From NCBI GenBank assembly GCA_003818205.1, contig RPRQ01000016.1:1-64000 (forward strand): a DNA stretch of 64,000 nt, read 5' to 3'. Below, piece after piece: positions 26,001 to 31,210 of this stretch. Position 1 is the first letter of the stretch. Each line of letters begins with the position of its first letter. Under the pieces are notes generated by a model. That model was not told where the DNA came from and did no database searches. It worked only from the letters and a program-made list of their open reading frames with translations. This DNA comes from Bacteroidales bacterium. Its GTDB lineage: Bacteria; Bacteroidota; Bacteroidia; Bacteroidales; Tenuifilaceae. A program made the position numbers and the translations under genes.

Positions 26001-29000
26001 AATGTTTTTACAGCCATAACCAATATTAATAGCTCTAGTGCTATTCTTATCGGAGCCATTTATTCTTATAGTATTAAATAGAATGTTTAAGTTTTTTGAG
26101 TAGCTGGTCGATATACCATTTATACTTGAACCATCGATATTTATGAAGTTATTTGCAATTAAACCACCTTGTACCAAATCAGCCTCAAGGCTATTCAGAG
26201 ACAACCCTGTTCCTCCGTTTATAATCCTTATAGTGTTTGCAGTTATACTAACCCCTTCTCTAGCATCATTTATATTAAATGCATTGTAATAGCTGTTGTT
26301 TGTATTCTTATTTACTTGATTCTTTTCTAGGGAAAGATTATTAATGTAACTAATTCTTATAGCATAATTGTATTGATTTATAAAAGCATTACTTTTTATG
26401 CTTATATTCTTGCTATAGCTATCGCTCCTACCATTAAAATCTACTGCTTTATTACCATTAAGGAAGGTATTTCCTGTAAACTGAATACTGTTAGCCACTG
26501 AATTCTCTGAGAAAACTAATGATGCATCATAGCTACTAGATGCTTCGAGTAGGCCATTAAATGAGCAGTTTATAAAGCTAACGTTTTGGTTATTACCAAT
26601 AAGCTCTACAACTCTTCCTTTGAATTGACTATTGTTTTCGAAAGTTATACCTCTGAAAACTGTATTTGCATTATTGGCTAGTTGAACTACGAAATTCTCT
26701 AGCTCGTTACTTGAAGGGTCAAATGCAATAACAACATCTTTATTCTCTTGATTTTCGGGAATGAATGTAATATACTTATCGGTACTCGCTCCTTTAATAT
26801 TAGGGAGTAAAAGTTGTTCGTTGTATGTTCCTGGTCTTATCTTAAAGGTAACATTTCCTGTTATCCCATAATTAGCAACAAAATCAATAGCATCGCCTAT
26901 TTTAACAAAGTCTGGGCTTGATCCTCCAATAGTATATTCCCCCGATAGTGAAGGGAAAATAGCGATCTCAAGCGTATCATTGTTAGGGTTTCCATCAAAT
27001 AAACCATTTGGTTCTGATAACCAAACTTTTAGCTTGCTAACACTCGGATAGTTTTCAAAGTTTGATGTTCCAACAATAAATGAACCCTCTCCACCAGTAC
27101 CAATACTTCCATTCCAAGTTAAAGATTGTTGCACAATTCCATTAAACATCCAATTCACTTTGAGCGACTGGATGCTTACCTTCCCAAAGTTTTTAAATTT
27201 AACCTCAACATCCTGAATACCACTATTAAAAGGAGTGGAAGGTCTGCTCAGTTTAACTATTGCTGCATCGACATTTGCAGGAGTAAACTCATCGGCACCT
27301 ATATCAGGTTTGCTCTGATCTCTTGTTTCACCATCTATGTCATCATTAATGCCTGCAATAATAAACGCTTTGCTATCAAGCATAATTTGACTTACGTGTA
27401 GATCCGAGGGTTTATAGAAAAAGGGGTTAACGGATAGCGAGTTTATATCCTGTGAGTTGGCACTCCGAAGGGCACTCAGTGAATCGCAGACTGTTTCTCC
27501 CCACTTAGCAATGCTTCTCCCATTGCTAAAATAATTATTATAGTCTGCTTCCTCAATTGACCAAGGGGATTCAACGCTTACAGCAAAACCTCCACCAGAA
27601 TTGCTAAATATATTATTCTGATAAATAATCGAGCTACTAGACTCAACCAATAGACCCGTGCTCAGCCTGTTTCTACTTCGAATGTTAATACTATTATATA
27701 AAACACTATGGTTGTCAACCTGATCGAGAAATACCCCTATACCCTTACTATTGCCCGAAATTATTATAAAGTTATTTACAACAGCAACAACGTTGTTTAA
27801 AGAGTAGCTCCTCAAACCAGCTAATGAATAGTCAGCTACACCTCCACCGTCATAATTATTTGATAACCAAATACCATAACCTCCATTGATGAGTGAAATT
27901 CTATTTTTGATAATTTCCGAAGAATTTTTTAAGAGATTCCCACGTATTGCTGAGAAATCGTTAAATACTGAGGTTGTATTTATAGTGTTTTGTGCTACTG
28001 CTAGCGAATCCTGATTGGCAAGATATATTGCACTTGCGAACTGATCCTTAAAGGAATTATTGAGAATAACTGTTCCTATTTCAGGTGCTTCCCAGTCTTT
28101 ATACAATCCACCTTCACCATTCGCCATTCGCCATGCTCCAGTTAGATTGAGCCCTGAACTCCCTTTATAGAATAGGTTATTGGTAAAACTGTTATGATTA
28201 TCTGCATAATTACCTGAATAGACCAACCCATGCTCAGGTGAGGGTTCGTTAACCAATACACCCTCAAAGACACAAGCATTGAATATATTATGGTGTGAAC
28301 TATCGCGAATATCTACAATTCGTCCGAATTGATCCCCTTTGCTTTTAAAAGTAAGTCGTTCGAAATGAATATAGCTGGTTCCGCTAAGAAGTATTGTAAA
28401 ATTCCCCTCTGTTATTCCCTGTGTCATCCCCCGTAACATAGGAGGATTATCATCGTTAGGAATATCTTCCTCTGGCGTAGCAACGGTTGATAGGTATTCA
28501 ATACTAACCCTAGAACTATCCTCTGATTCTGATTTAAAGGTAATGGTATTGATTTTGCTGACTCCAGCTATCCGGCCAAGTATGATCTGCTCATTGTATA
28601 TTCCATCCCTAATATTGAAAGTTACCGGAGCAACAATGCTTGATGCTTCTAATGCTTCAACTGCCCCTCCAATTGTTGTAAAATCAGGAGAAAAACCACC
28701 AATGGTATAGATTCCTGAAAATGGTGTATATAGATCGAGTTGAAGTGTGTCATTGCTGTGATTCTCGTCTGCGCCTGAATTTGTGCCAACAACCCAAACC
28801 TTAAGCGTGTTCTCCCCTCGCCTAAAGGATTGCTCTCCTAGCGAGAATTTAATGTTAGATAAACTCTCCAGAACACCATTCCAGGTATAATTAGATGAAC
28901 TACCATTTAACACCAACCTAATATCAATGCTATTTATGGTATTTTGCCCTAAATTACGAAGGTTAATCTCAACCTCATTATTTCCTTGGTTAATAGGTAG

Positions 29001-30416
29001 TTCAGGTTTACTCATTCCCAAAATACTTATATCAATTGATTTTAGATTAAACTCACAAACCCCGATATCGGGGTTATCGGCATGCCTAGTTTTTCCTTCT
29101 ATATCGGTGCTTATATAATCAATAGGTAAAGCATTACCATTCAAATCGGAACAGCTGATATGGTAATCGTCAATTCCCGCAAAAACAGGGTTTAAGCCAA
29201 ATGAGTTCAAATCCGGCGATCCATCGCTTTGCTGCCATTCTGAAAGATTAGCATAATTTGTTTCATACATGCTGCATAGATAATCGCCAGTACTATACAA
29301 ATCATTATAATCACTTTGGGAGATATTACTGTAGTAATTATAAATAGCGTACCCACCTCCTCCATTTGCAAGTATATTATTAAGAACCCTTATGCTATTA
29401 CCGTCTGAAATACTTAAACATTTCCCATATATTGCATCAGTATTGTGAATATCTATCGTATTGTAAATAATATCAACGGATGATGAACCATAAACTTCAA
29501 TCCCTATTGCATTGCTATCTCCCCCTAGGCTGATATAGTTATTGAAAACCTTGGTCATCATTGAATAATCCAGGTAAATGCCCGTTCCTCCTGCTGGGTT
29601 AATGATCTTATTATTTCTTACCGAAGATGAATCATTTATGTTATATAGGTATATACCTGTATTGCTAAGTGAAAGGCTATTACTCAAATAATTTGATTCT
29701 AAAAGCACTGAATCCAATGAGTTCAAGTTAATAGAAGAGTTTGATTGATCCTTAAATTCATTCCCCGATACTGTTACAGAATACTCACCTTCCAAACTCC
29801 CATTGGATGGGTTCACCATTGATAAGTATATACCTTGCGATGAGTTTCTAAACTCATTATTGGATATTAAAACTTTTTTAAATTCCTCCTGCTCGGAGTA
29901 TATAAGAGTTAAATCGTTATTCAATAGTCCCTCAAATATGTTATGCGTGAATTTGATATTATTTGAATTAGCGAATTCAACAGCAGAACCATAGCTAGAT
30001 GTATTTTTAATGGTTAGGTACTGAAATACAACATTGCTTAAATCACTAATCCTTATCGAATAGGTTTCATCTTGATTTCCTCCTTGAGGGTCGAAAAGCA
30101 AAGTTACTTTTGTATTGTCTAGAGACTCCGATTGGAAAGTGATTGTATTGGTTGCTGAAGAACCAGAAATAAAAGGTATATCAAGCTGTTCTTGGTAAAC
30201 TCCATCACGGAAGTTAATAACAACTGGTCCATCTATGCCTTTCTGAGATAGTTCACCAATAGCGTCAGAAATAGTCTGAAAATTCGGGTTTAACCCACCT
30301 ACGGTATAATTTCCATTTAACGGTTGAGCCGTCAAAAAATTTGAGGATGCTAAACCTGGCAAGAATACGAATAATACTAACGCTCTAAATATGAAATATT
30401 TGATTTTGGTATTCAT
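8058..30416 (-). CDS. Giant secreted beta-helix/CARDB protein (7452 residues)
   Basis: A signal peptide (KIKYFIFRALVLFVFLPGLASS) is followed by 11 modules. Each opens with a variant of YTIGGxxPDFxTF, then FNVRxGxYNEQ, then a parallel beta-helix rich in NxFxNQ and NNxI turns, then DLHVxxI, DIDGxxR and PDIGADEF. An Ig/CARDB-like domain (NFGxDTLxSAxINW) follows each helix. After the modules come Ig-like domains with ICQGSSITLTASG, a fibronectin III-like segment, and seven CARDB domains (starts such as PDLLINAIESP, PDLYVNEVITP, ADLRVDKVEIP). A PPC-like region, a TIG-like region and a last beta domain ending HILRPGA...HFRLK complete the protein. Such proteins usually act in adhesion or as carbohydrate-facing stalks. 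It lacks the expected T9SS tail. The frame is intact over 22 kb, so the gene is probably selected. The next gene starts 15 bases after the stop. Confidence 0.93.
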   Translation of the reverse strand: MNTKIKYFIFRALVLFVFLPGLASSNFLTAQPLNGNYTVGGLNPNFQTISDAIGELSQKGIDGPVVINFRDGVYQEQLDIPFISGSSATNTITFQSESLDNTKVTLLFDPQGGNQDETYSIRISDLSNVVFQYLTIKNTSSYGSAVEFANSNNIKFTHNIFEGLLNNDLTLIYSEQEEFKKVLISNNEFRNSSQGIYLSMVNPSNGSLEGEYSVTVSGNEFKDQSNSSINLNSLDSVLLESNYLSNSLSLSNTGIYLYNINDSSSVRNNKIINPAGGTGIYLDYSMMTKVFNNYISLGGDSNAIGIEVYGSSSVDIIYNTIDIHNTDAIYGKCLSISDGNSIRVLNNILANGGGGYAIYNYYSNISQSDYNDLYSTGDYLCSMYETNYANLSEWQQSDGSPDLNSFGLNPVFAGIDDYHISCSDLNGNALPIDYISTDIEGKTRHADNPDIGVCEFNLKSIDISILGMSKPELPINQGNNEVEINLRNLGQNTINSIDIRLVLNGSSSNYTWNGVLESLSNIKFSLGEQSFRRGENTLKVWVVGTNSGADENHSNDTLQLDLYTPFSGIYTIGGFSPDFTTIGGAVEALEASSIVAPVTFNIRDGIYNEQIILGRIAGVSKINTITFKSESEDSSRVSIEYLSTVATPEEDIPNDDNPPMLRGMTQGITEGNFTILLSGTSYIHFERLTFKSKGDQFGRIVDIRDSSHHNIFNACVFEGVLVNEPSPEHGLVYSGNYADNHNSFTNNLFYKGSSGLNLTGAWRMANGEGGLYKDWEAPEIGTVILNNSFKDQFASAIYLANQDSLAVAQNTINTTSVFNDFSAIRGNLLKNSSEIIKNRISLINGGYGIWLSNNYDGGGVADYSLAGLRSYSLNNVVAVVNNFIIISGNSKGIGVFLDQVDNHSVLYNSINIRSRNRLSTGLLVESSSSIIYQNNIFSNSGGGFAVSVESPWSIEEADYNNYFSNGRSIAKWGETVCDSLSALRSANSQDINSLSVNPFFYKPSDLHVSQIMLDSKAFIIAGINDDIDGETRDQSKPDIGADEFTPANVDAAIVKLSRPSTPFNSGIQDVEVKFKNFGKVSIQSLKVNWMFNGIVQQSLTWNGSIGTGGEGSFIVGTSNFENYPSVSKLKVWLSEPNGLFDGNPNNDTLEIAIFPSLSGEYTIGGSSPDFVKIGDAIDFVANYGITGNVTFKIRPGTYNEQLLLPNIKGASTDKYITFIPENQENKDVVIAFDPSSNELENFVVQLANNANTVFRGITFENNSQFKGRVVELIGNNQNVSFINCSFNGLLEASSSYDASLVFSENSVANSIQFTGNTFLNGNKAVDFNGRSDSYSKNISIKSNAFINQYNYAIRISYINNLSLEKNQVNKNTNNSYYNAFNINDAREGVSITANTIRIINGGTGLSLNSLEADLVQGGLIANNFINIDGSSINGISTSYSKNLNILFNTIRINGSDKNSTRAINIGYGCKNIVVNNNILYAADKGYPLFIYNSSYINECDYNDIFSGNSFIAYLGSEYNTIVDWQKATGFDTHSLSVLPRLVSDTSFHTTEVLLNGSAKPYASVTMDLDDQPRNPVKPDIGADEFDVSLIDAELMRMVSPISPVKAGKHPLLLEVKNSGIDPLTSLTIEWSVNQVQKQPIGWTGTIASGKFEVIKTDSLEFLPNQQYNIKLWIKNDPNPANDTLHLSLTTALEGIFTIGGVDPNFNTISDAVQRLMDAGISADVRFDVRNGVYNEQIVINSIIGTEKGYRVEFTSESKDSTKTEIVFNPDINNYVINLNNVKNISFSNLSLKNLNPDYGRIIALSGLCDSIYFKNNIFVGSQTANSSSSNSLIFSENSTINGIHIINNLFNNGAYGVLLGGNSSAKSEDILIESNRFENQYGTAISIQNGVTPRILMNEINSNSDSYSYNAIILTGCVSGADIISNKILINRGSCINLSFNNTNYSYGRIFNNFLRSKQGTGINVYYSSYYRIYSNNILTGVEGNGGTPISISYSVYNLNLGNNILYNAGGGNVISSYYATSITSSNYNDLYTTGSSLVYYGTSYQNLAQWQASRSFDKNSISCNPLFLSSDNLHVQQFFLKGAGTSISEITTDIDGEIRGSKPDIGADEFELTQVDAGISSISNFSAGANPLNVFLRNYGKNPLTSATIGWSINGILQSNINWSGNIESSDSIDIILGTQLFESGVAYTLKSWSSLPNGVNDPINSNDTVRVSNRFASLSGSYTIGGISPDYPTFTAAVNDLKTYGVSQQVIFNVRDGSYNEQVEIPQISGATTSESIIFQSESNDSTKVSLEFSANSSLNYTLRLNKAKGITFRKIGIKSLNSSYGRVVDIRESSDLDFSNCSIEGISTTSYSENLSLFYSYYTLVNSIKIQNCNLSNGSYGIYFPSNDLSVDFEIKENRFANQYYSSIYLSSLSKVSITGNSITTNSAYSGYNGIYLSSCLSGILISKNKIADSNIGNGINIQNCNTNSSKNLEVSNNFIQVGGSSSTAGIFIQNSNGVSCYYNNLNITGNIASSKALYAYYSTNLIIQNNNLVNLAGGYCLYKYGNDLIITSDYNNFFTSGVNLGYWNSNIFSLSSWKSITSNDSHSISINPGYKSASDLHVTELSLIKKGLNIPGIQDDVDNDPRPLNGTTIGADEIVPSGNDAGILSVLPVKSGDSMFSAILINYGKDTLKSATIGWIFNSINEEPVSWVGKVATGDTVKVNLGVKNFIKGQKYSALIWSELPNGENDLNIKNDTLKVPSYYSSLSGVYTIGKTASDFASFQESANALLSYGVFDSVEFRIKTNIYNEQLSLKQFQGPSGLNTVKYISETGNPQDVSLVFASTSSSNNYTLQLDNVKGITFNGVTIKANGASYGRAIELKNICENLLFTNNTISGSLVTTTSSNHALVYSENGILSNSSFISNQFSNGSFGMNLNPLKGSSSIAVSNNSFTNQYYCGSTFSNILRLNFSENLVQTGNSYSGYKGVDINYCQKSLTVNRNKIIIPLGEYGVRIYSCSFDNDNKSFLTNNFISLKGDYYTTGISLSSVINLAVIHNSVYSNGNGNDCSCFTTISCSNLHNNNNSFYNSGKGYAVRYYSIADFVDSDYNNIFSENGIPIFTDKLYTSLEEFKATNTIESHSVSSNPIYYSETDLHTNAINLNNKGKYISLVPNDIDGELRSTLHPDIGADEFNPMQLDGGVISISTDSLINVGNNQIYGEIKNFGSDTIKTININWSLDGLAYETFSWNGVLLPSEVKKVILGTKNFSFKNEHSLVAWTSMPNGQNDLYPKNDTARVDGLFTALDGTYTIGGTSPDFSSFSDAANYLVRGGIKNKVTFNVREGVYTEQIVLPYIKGSLNSQGIVFKSESGDSTKVTLSYSANSSNNFTIQLKNAVNTTIKGITIRANNTSFGHAIELSNTRNISIQNCILLGNVTTTTSNSMSLIYSTNSSDTATVIRYCKFLNGSYGVYLEGNYSKNSFTTTIQSNLFENQFEAAIYIRYNQASRLVTNSIKSYATNVKNGINLNSCSKVYIAENIIDLDNNGYGIYMDNCDSDGLNKSSIINNFISVNGLTEVYGLYLNNSRFVNIFFNSVSLNSDNVNSSSFYSNSDSDLNLKNNIFANFGKGYALNVRTTSAISSSDYNNIYSTGILGYWGQNITSLDSWKAITSLEGHSLSVNPYFISPIDLHVREITLNEAGINIPDVTTDIDGDIRSTLHPDIGADEFKLEFNDDAGIAAIIGPVVPFKPGLNNVEVVLRNFGKKDLTSASINWKINNAAQPIFTWVGLIKPGEKDTISIGSYNFLGKVKYSIESWSSQPNGEVDPFNINDTVRISNLYSAYGGIYTIGGVNPDFNTFQSAVDALKIGGIYETVTFNVRNGGYNESVIISEIPGITNDKGLLFQSENGDSALVVLSYNATSINNSTLLVKDIQNITYKNITLKSLSSNYGRIVVLTNTSNITFKGCILEGIYTNSTSDNQNLISSTESKSLSFINNNFRYGSTAIKITNNDIITSSGNSIANNYFKDQSANAIYGYKQNAIKIIGNSIESSKNSVVALYLADSENDVNIEKNRIDLTNGIIGISLSSFKGRSGAQGNITNNFITVNGNSDVKGISVSYPRYLNVIFNNINILSNSSLSYAFSLYYGEEVDVLNNNFVNNGNGNSLYFVNSNNYIASNYNNLFSRSGLAVNDGSKAISFSDWIIGKYDKQSVSVNPFYRTNSDLHVQQISLDGKGTPVSGLTKDIDEELRSLTNPDIGADEFTPITKDDAGIIAFSDLELPLLPGNKNISVVVKNYGVDTLKSARIAWQINNEPITLYNWSGVISPGKIDTVSIGIYNFLHSTKYSLKSWTEQPNSTNDICAFNDTTSVDNIYAGYEGVFTIGGNNPDFKTFNEAINTLKIAGINKTVIFNVRNGLYDEQIAIPKIKGTSNQSRIIFTSESGDSSKVILSYNSSSSNNYIVRFDNSEYTTIEGITIKATSSYYSRCIEFINGNSNILLQSNAFSGSTYTSSYDLYQRYIISSGTSIDNLEIVNNKFDNGSYAFFYYGNSSQCDSVIIDKNIINNSFYGGIFINNGNRIIVSNNLITSNTNGDSFFGISLNRCNGDNSIYSNKIVTNKGNGIYLGSINGDNANYCSVYNNFISINGTYASNGIYVEQSNYLGLYYNSINILGTSVNSNAINLISGTNNRIINNILCNKGNGVVLRINPDVQFESDYNDLYAAGSILAKYNQDYSSLSEWRTSTSKDLHSLAVDPQFVTSNDLHSKELLLNGNAKAIVGITVDIDGDIRNLSTPDIGADELIVPSKVDAGIVAITEPVKPFEEGTTSIYAVIKNFGSDTLKSASINWFVNGNIQNNFSWHGKLQSGGQDTVKIGNYYIESAIPYHVKLWSTLPNSIADTVNSNDTLSIYNIYAALDGEYTIGGLYPDFIDFKGATDALEYGGVIDSVSFIIRNGTYNESVKIKEVVGASARNTITFQSESLTNNSVILTNAGNSTNNYTLCLDGSDFIRFNSITIKNTSTNYGRVVELKNGATNNRFYQNIISTAKASSYSSNCINIYSQNANDYSNSFVDNTIENGYIGISMNGESSNLLQAIIIQGNTFENQYQGGVSLRYVNAPQIIKNNISTSSNLNSSFGINLVYCQNKFILSKNRINIQNGGYGLKIESCEGTVANRGLTSNNFITIGGKDVAYGIHLSNCNLQNIYYNSVNITSTDVVDGRALYCTSGANNQLYNNILCNHGGGYAIYINNPSSIGISNYNNLFTTGTNLGYWNKNCNDLAAWRLESDKDNRSFSIEPLFESVTDLHVKEIFLKNSGTPVNEVTDDIDNEFRDSDNPDIGADEFYVPAKNDAGIIAITNPAIPFRKGNSSVTAVLRNFGYTTLANVDIEWRVNENSQVKYHWNGNLQPGKSDTINIGLFDFTDGQEYEIIAWTKDPNNVTDIINVNDTARVTKLYTALEGIYTIGGVTPNYKSINNAVYFLNHGGVVGPVTFNIRNGIYKENVVIHQIYGASELNKVLFISEARDSSAVVLKDSTSGFVVQLDDADYVTLSHITINRFKNSGNVIELKNGATNNSINNCLLKNDYSSFGNRVISLSNHLNSNNQFSNNCIIGGEHGINMTGSLKYIQMGNIVENNLFNDQKNYALFLQYQNSPVISKNSISSTTKVALFKGCYLENCYGNLKVTKNKILLEGDGVGIIIEDFSGSTSQQGLVANNFISIGGTSQSHGISITNNSYLNVANNSINVFNTSPNAGALSFNSGDNNYLINNLLVNTGSGYSISLKNTTGIKNLDYNNFYTTGNVLAILGQTKFSDLESFKLQTNFDVHSISVEPLFNSNTDLHVSQIALDSAGVKLPYIADDIDGELRNIKKPDIGADEFRNTTHDLSITSIAQNSGCLLHNDEPISIIIKNFGAYNENGFNVSYRIDDKEPVIETINQNIPAGRAISYTFNKKADLSSIRGYLVKTSVQLGNDDRQKNDSSSIVIYNMPRLDIKLTRDTSICQGSSITLTASGADSYFWNTGDKTSSIKVIPTGITQYIVTASTIFNNCIDIDTVTVRVQEIPQKPVITASGPINFCNGSSVVLSSSYSKNNIWSNGEKTPSITVRHTGWFRVTYKDSVGCSSTSNPISPIEEKAATITPASITVCTNDSVLIKVDNAASYLWSTGQTKPSIKVSPATTSVITVTGITPLGCPYSLSSNVNIRPAKVPGAVSNMIPADVSTGLSFPVELSWLPADDASYYDLYIWNEKQARPVKPYVSNINSIRYTFDPKNKSWYGATYKWQVVAKYYECESTPSPIQRFSLRYLPDLLINAIESPISAFTGQKIEVTWEVKNQGLGSTIDQEWTDEISYSLDTIWDGFHILGRLPNMTYLEPNQSYLKRSSFTLPKYKDGLFNVSSLTNYDTTLLESNSKNNFGWNKTPMWVKLAPPPDLYVNEVITPLDFFSEDTINISWTVTNKGKWFTDVKEWTDRVYISQDFDKARKYPIGDFKHKSDTLKPGQSYTQSGDVIIPEGIFGKYYIYVETDVNNRVYEHAYDGNNVSQSDSINVILRPPADLRVDKVEIPDSITNVESAIIKWKVSNIGNSSPRDRKWTDAVYLSKEPKFNPEKSLRFLFEKEVNPFIPVGYSYSKIGSVDIPHFIEPGNYYVYVKTDFYNQVFEYEFEENNVLRSDTTMKVSIAPWPDLRVNVFEHPDSIGAGETMQVMYTVKNLGDVPAKGEWTDKIFIARNRPYEGQGYLLKTVQRLKSLNKDSTYSVITDVTIPCCFANGSNSYLIKVYTDASITVYEHSDEGNNIHIDTIFIKPSDLAVTTHSFPDVFYSGSYLDVNFVIKNMGTASTPDDEWIDKVEVLDSNYVSLTTKPSENEILRGGLIKPGTTYNYQKSILIPDGIFGKHYLRLRTDKRNDNNERVTSNNVKIVPVNIILREPTDLVVNTYTIPQTGIAGQPVTIQWNVKNVGPGPTLARRWVDRIYLSEDDYIEHNDILLGSFSRSGGLVSGESYNRIEKVFLPITSIGNYKVIIMTDFPEDVREKPLGEEYEYKAEDNNTVNSLITISLPAPSDLIVTHVSTPVKATAGELVTIGWTIKNIGPNKAKGFLTDMVYFSRDTVWDIDDVFFGELQSNIDLTPGNERTFSLTTELTGTSVGGYYVLVRTDNKNNIYEVNDQNNTLPSTDTLDVEVPLLPLYTHVSRNLVNDLGIYYKLEIPDSLVDETLMITIKGDSIFGDNYLYLSYDKVPDRSDFEFASRKPFSGNQELIVPSLKKGTYYLLVYGSKTNGTVQNISLYAGIINFQIRSIQANEGGNSGQITVDLYGAKFTNDMVVKLQSASTSIIADTLIYVDPTKVFVTFNLQNVPLGLYDVMATNTKGETATLKDGFTVVETSPFGLVTSVKAPRAMLLGTIETIAVQYANDGNVDLPIPKFKFISEDGAPISFLRKDLGQRKTELELEFHEINGPQHILRPGAVNTIYIWVLAHQTGVIHFRLK
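12870..30330 (-). repeat. Eleven 1.6-kb beta-helix modules inside the giant gene
   Basis: The module-opening codons (YTIGG or variant) fall near 30298, 28708, 26925, 25320, 23737, 22147, 20532, 18925, 17326, 15718 and 14096. Spacing is about 1.58-1.62 kb except between the second and third, which is about 1.78 kb. Each module codes for roughly 535 residues: a right-handed beta-helix plus a CARDB-like domain. The copies differ clearly from one another, so this is an old tandem duplication rather than a recent one. Module edges are approximate. Confidence 0.85.
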
Positions 30417-31210
30417 AATATATATATTTTCGAAATACTATTTTGTACTATAAAAATACTACATATTACACATTTTTTAAAAATAATTATTAAAAATTGT
30501 ACGCTATTATTTTGACTTATATGATTATAGATTAAATCTTTTTTTATTTTTAGCAGAATTATCGATGAGCAAGAATCTATTATCCGATGAATAATAGAGA
30601 CGGCAAGAAAATAAGATAGCAACATCTTATCCCAAATATGAAATTGGCTAGAAATTTGCTTTCTACTATCACTAACACAAAACCTAAAAAAAGATTTTAT
30701 TAACCGCTAAGAACACAAAGCCCGCCTACTGGTAGGGTAGGGCAGGGCAGAAAGGAATGCGCAAAGAGCGTGGAATTAAAGCAGAGATAATTAGTGCTTT
30801 GCAAATCTGCCTGCAGGCGGCAGGCTTTGCTTAATAATTATTTTTTTTAGAACAGCCTTTTCTAAATAACTGGTGTTATGTTAATCATACTATGACGTAA
30901 TATTATTCAGTGCTTTAACCGATGGGTTAACCCATCGGTTAAAATAAAAACGTAATAAAACGTACTTAACCCGCTTTATTGACTTCGTCGAGTTCCGCTA
31001 CGCTCCAGTTCATGCCTAAACGAAGTAAAAGGTTTGAATATGGGATGGATTGTGCGATGCAAGCGGTAAACCCCGATTTAGGCACACCCATTTTGGGGAA
31101 GTGATAACGCTCCCAAAACTGAAGTGGGACTTAATCGTCAGAATTATTATGAACGGCGAAGCCCTCACCGAAGGTAATAATTCGGGTTAACATTACACTA
31201 GATGTATAAA
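30417..31210. other. Repeat-dense intergenic island, no gene
   Basis: No convincing gene was seen. The first 200 bases are A/T-rich and should hold the promoter of the giant gene, but no clear TAnnTTTG was found there. From about 30700 several hairpin-forming pieces follow: a CGCTAAGAACACAAAG/GCGCAAAGAGCG segment, CCTGCAGG-type hairpins near 30805-30830, and a 30-bp palindrome at 30914-30943. CCCATTTTGGG (31087-31097) pairs with CCCAAAACTGAAGTGGG (31112-31128). GAATTATTA (31141-31149) is complementary to TAATAATTC (31175-31183). TTAACCCG at 30966 and CGGGTTAA at 31183 bracket part of the island. Confidence 0.6.
30914..30943. repeat. 30-bp perfect palindrome
   Basis: The half-site TTTAACCGATGGGTT is followed directly by its exact reverse complement, with no spacer. 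It lies in the gap between the 3' end of the serine hydrolase gene and the start of the giant gene. It could form a cruciform or a terminator-like hairpin, and may be one copy of a dispersed family. Confidence 0.8.

Noticed and set aside
14000-30300. Regular repeats that at first suggested a CRISPR-like or satellite array
   Set aside because: The repeats are in-frame protein modules of about 1.6 kb with diverged sequence; no short direct repeats with unique spacers are present.
8058-30416. Many short plus-strand and frame-shifted ORFs inside the giant gene
   Set aside because: They are shadows of the repeated minus-strand coding sequence, with no start context, no family motif and no consistent position within the modules.
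30413-30625. 70-residue minus-strand ORF upstream of the giant gene
   Set aside because: It overlaps the giant gene start, lies in very A/T-rich DNA, and has a low-complexity I/S/L composition.
31036-31200. Possible gene fragment downstream of the serine hydrolase
   Set aside because: No frame is open for more than a few dozen codons in any reading; the sequence is dominated by inverted repeats.
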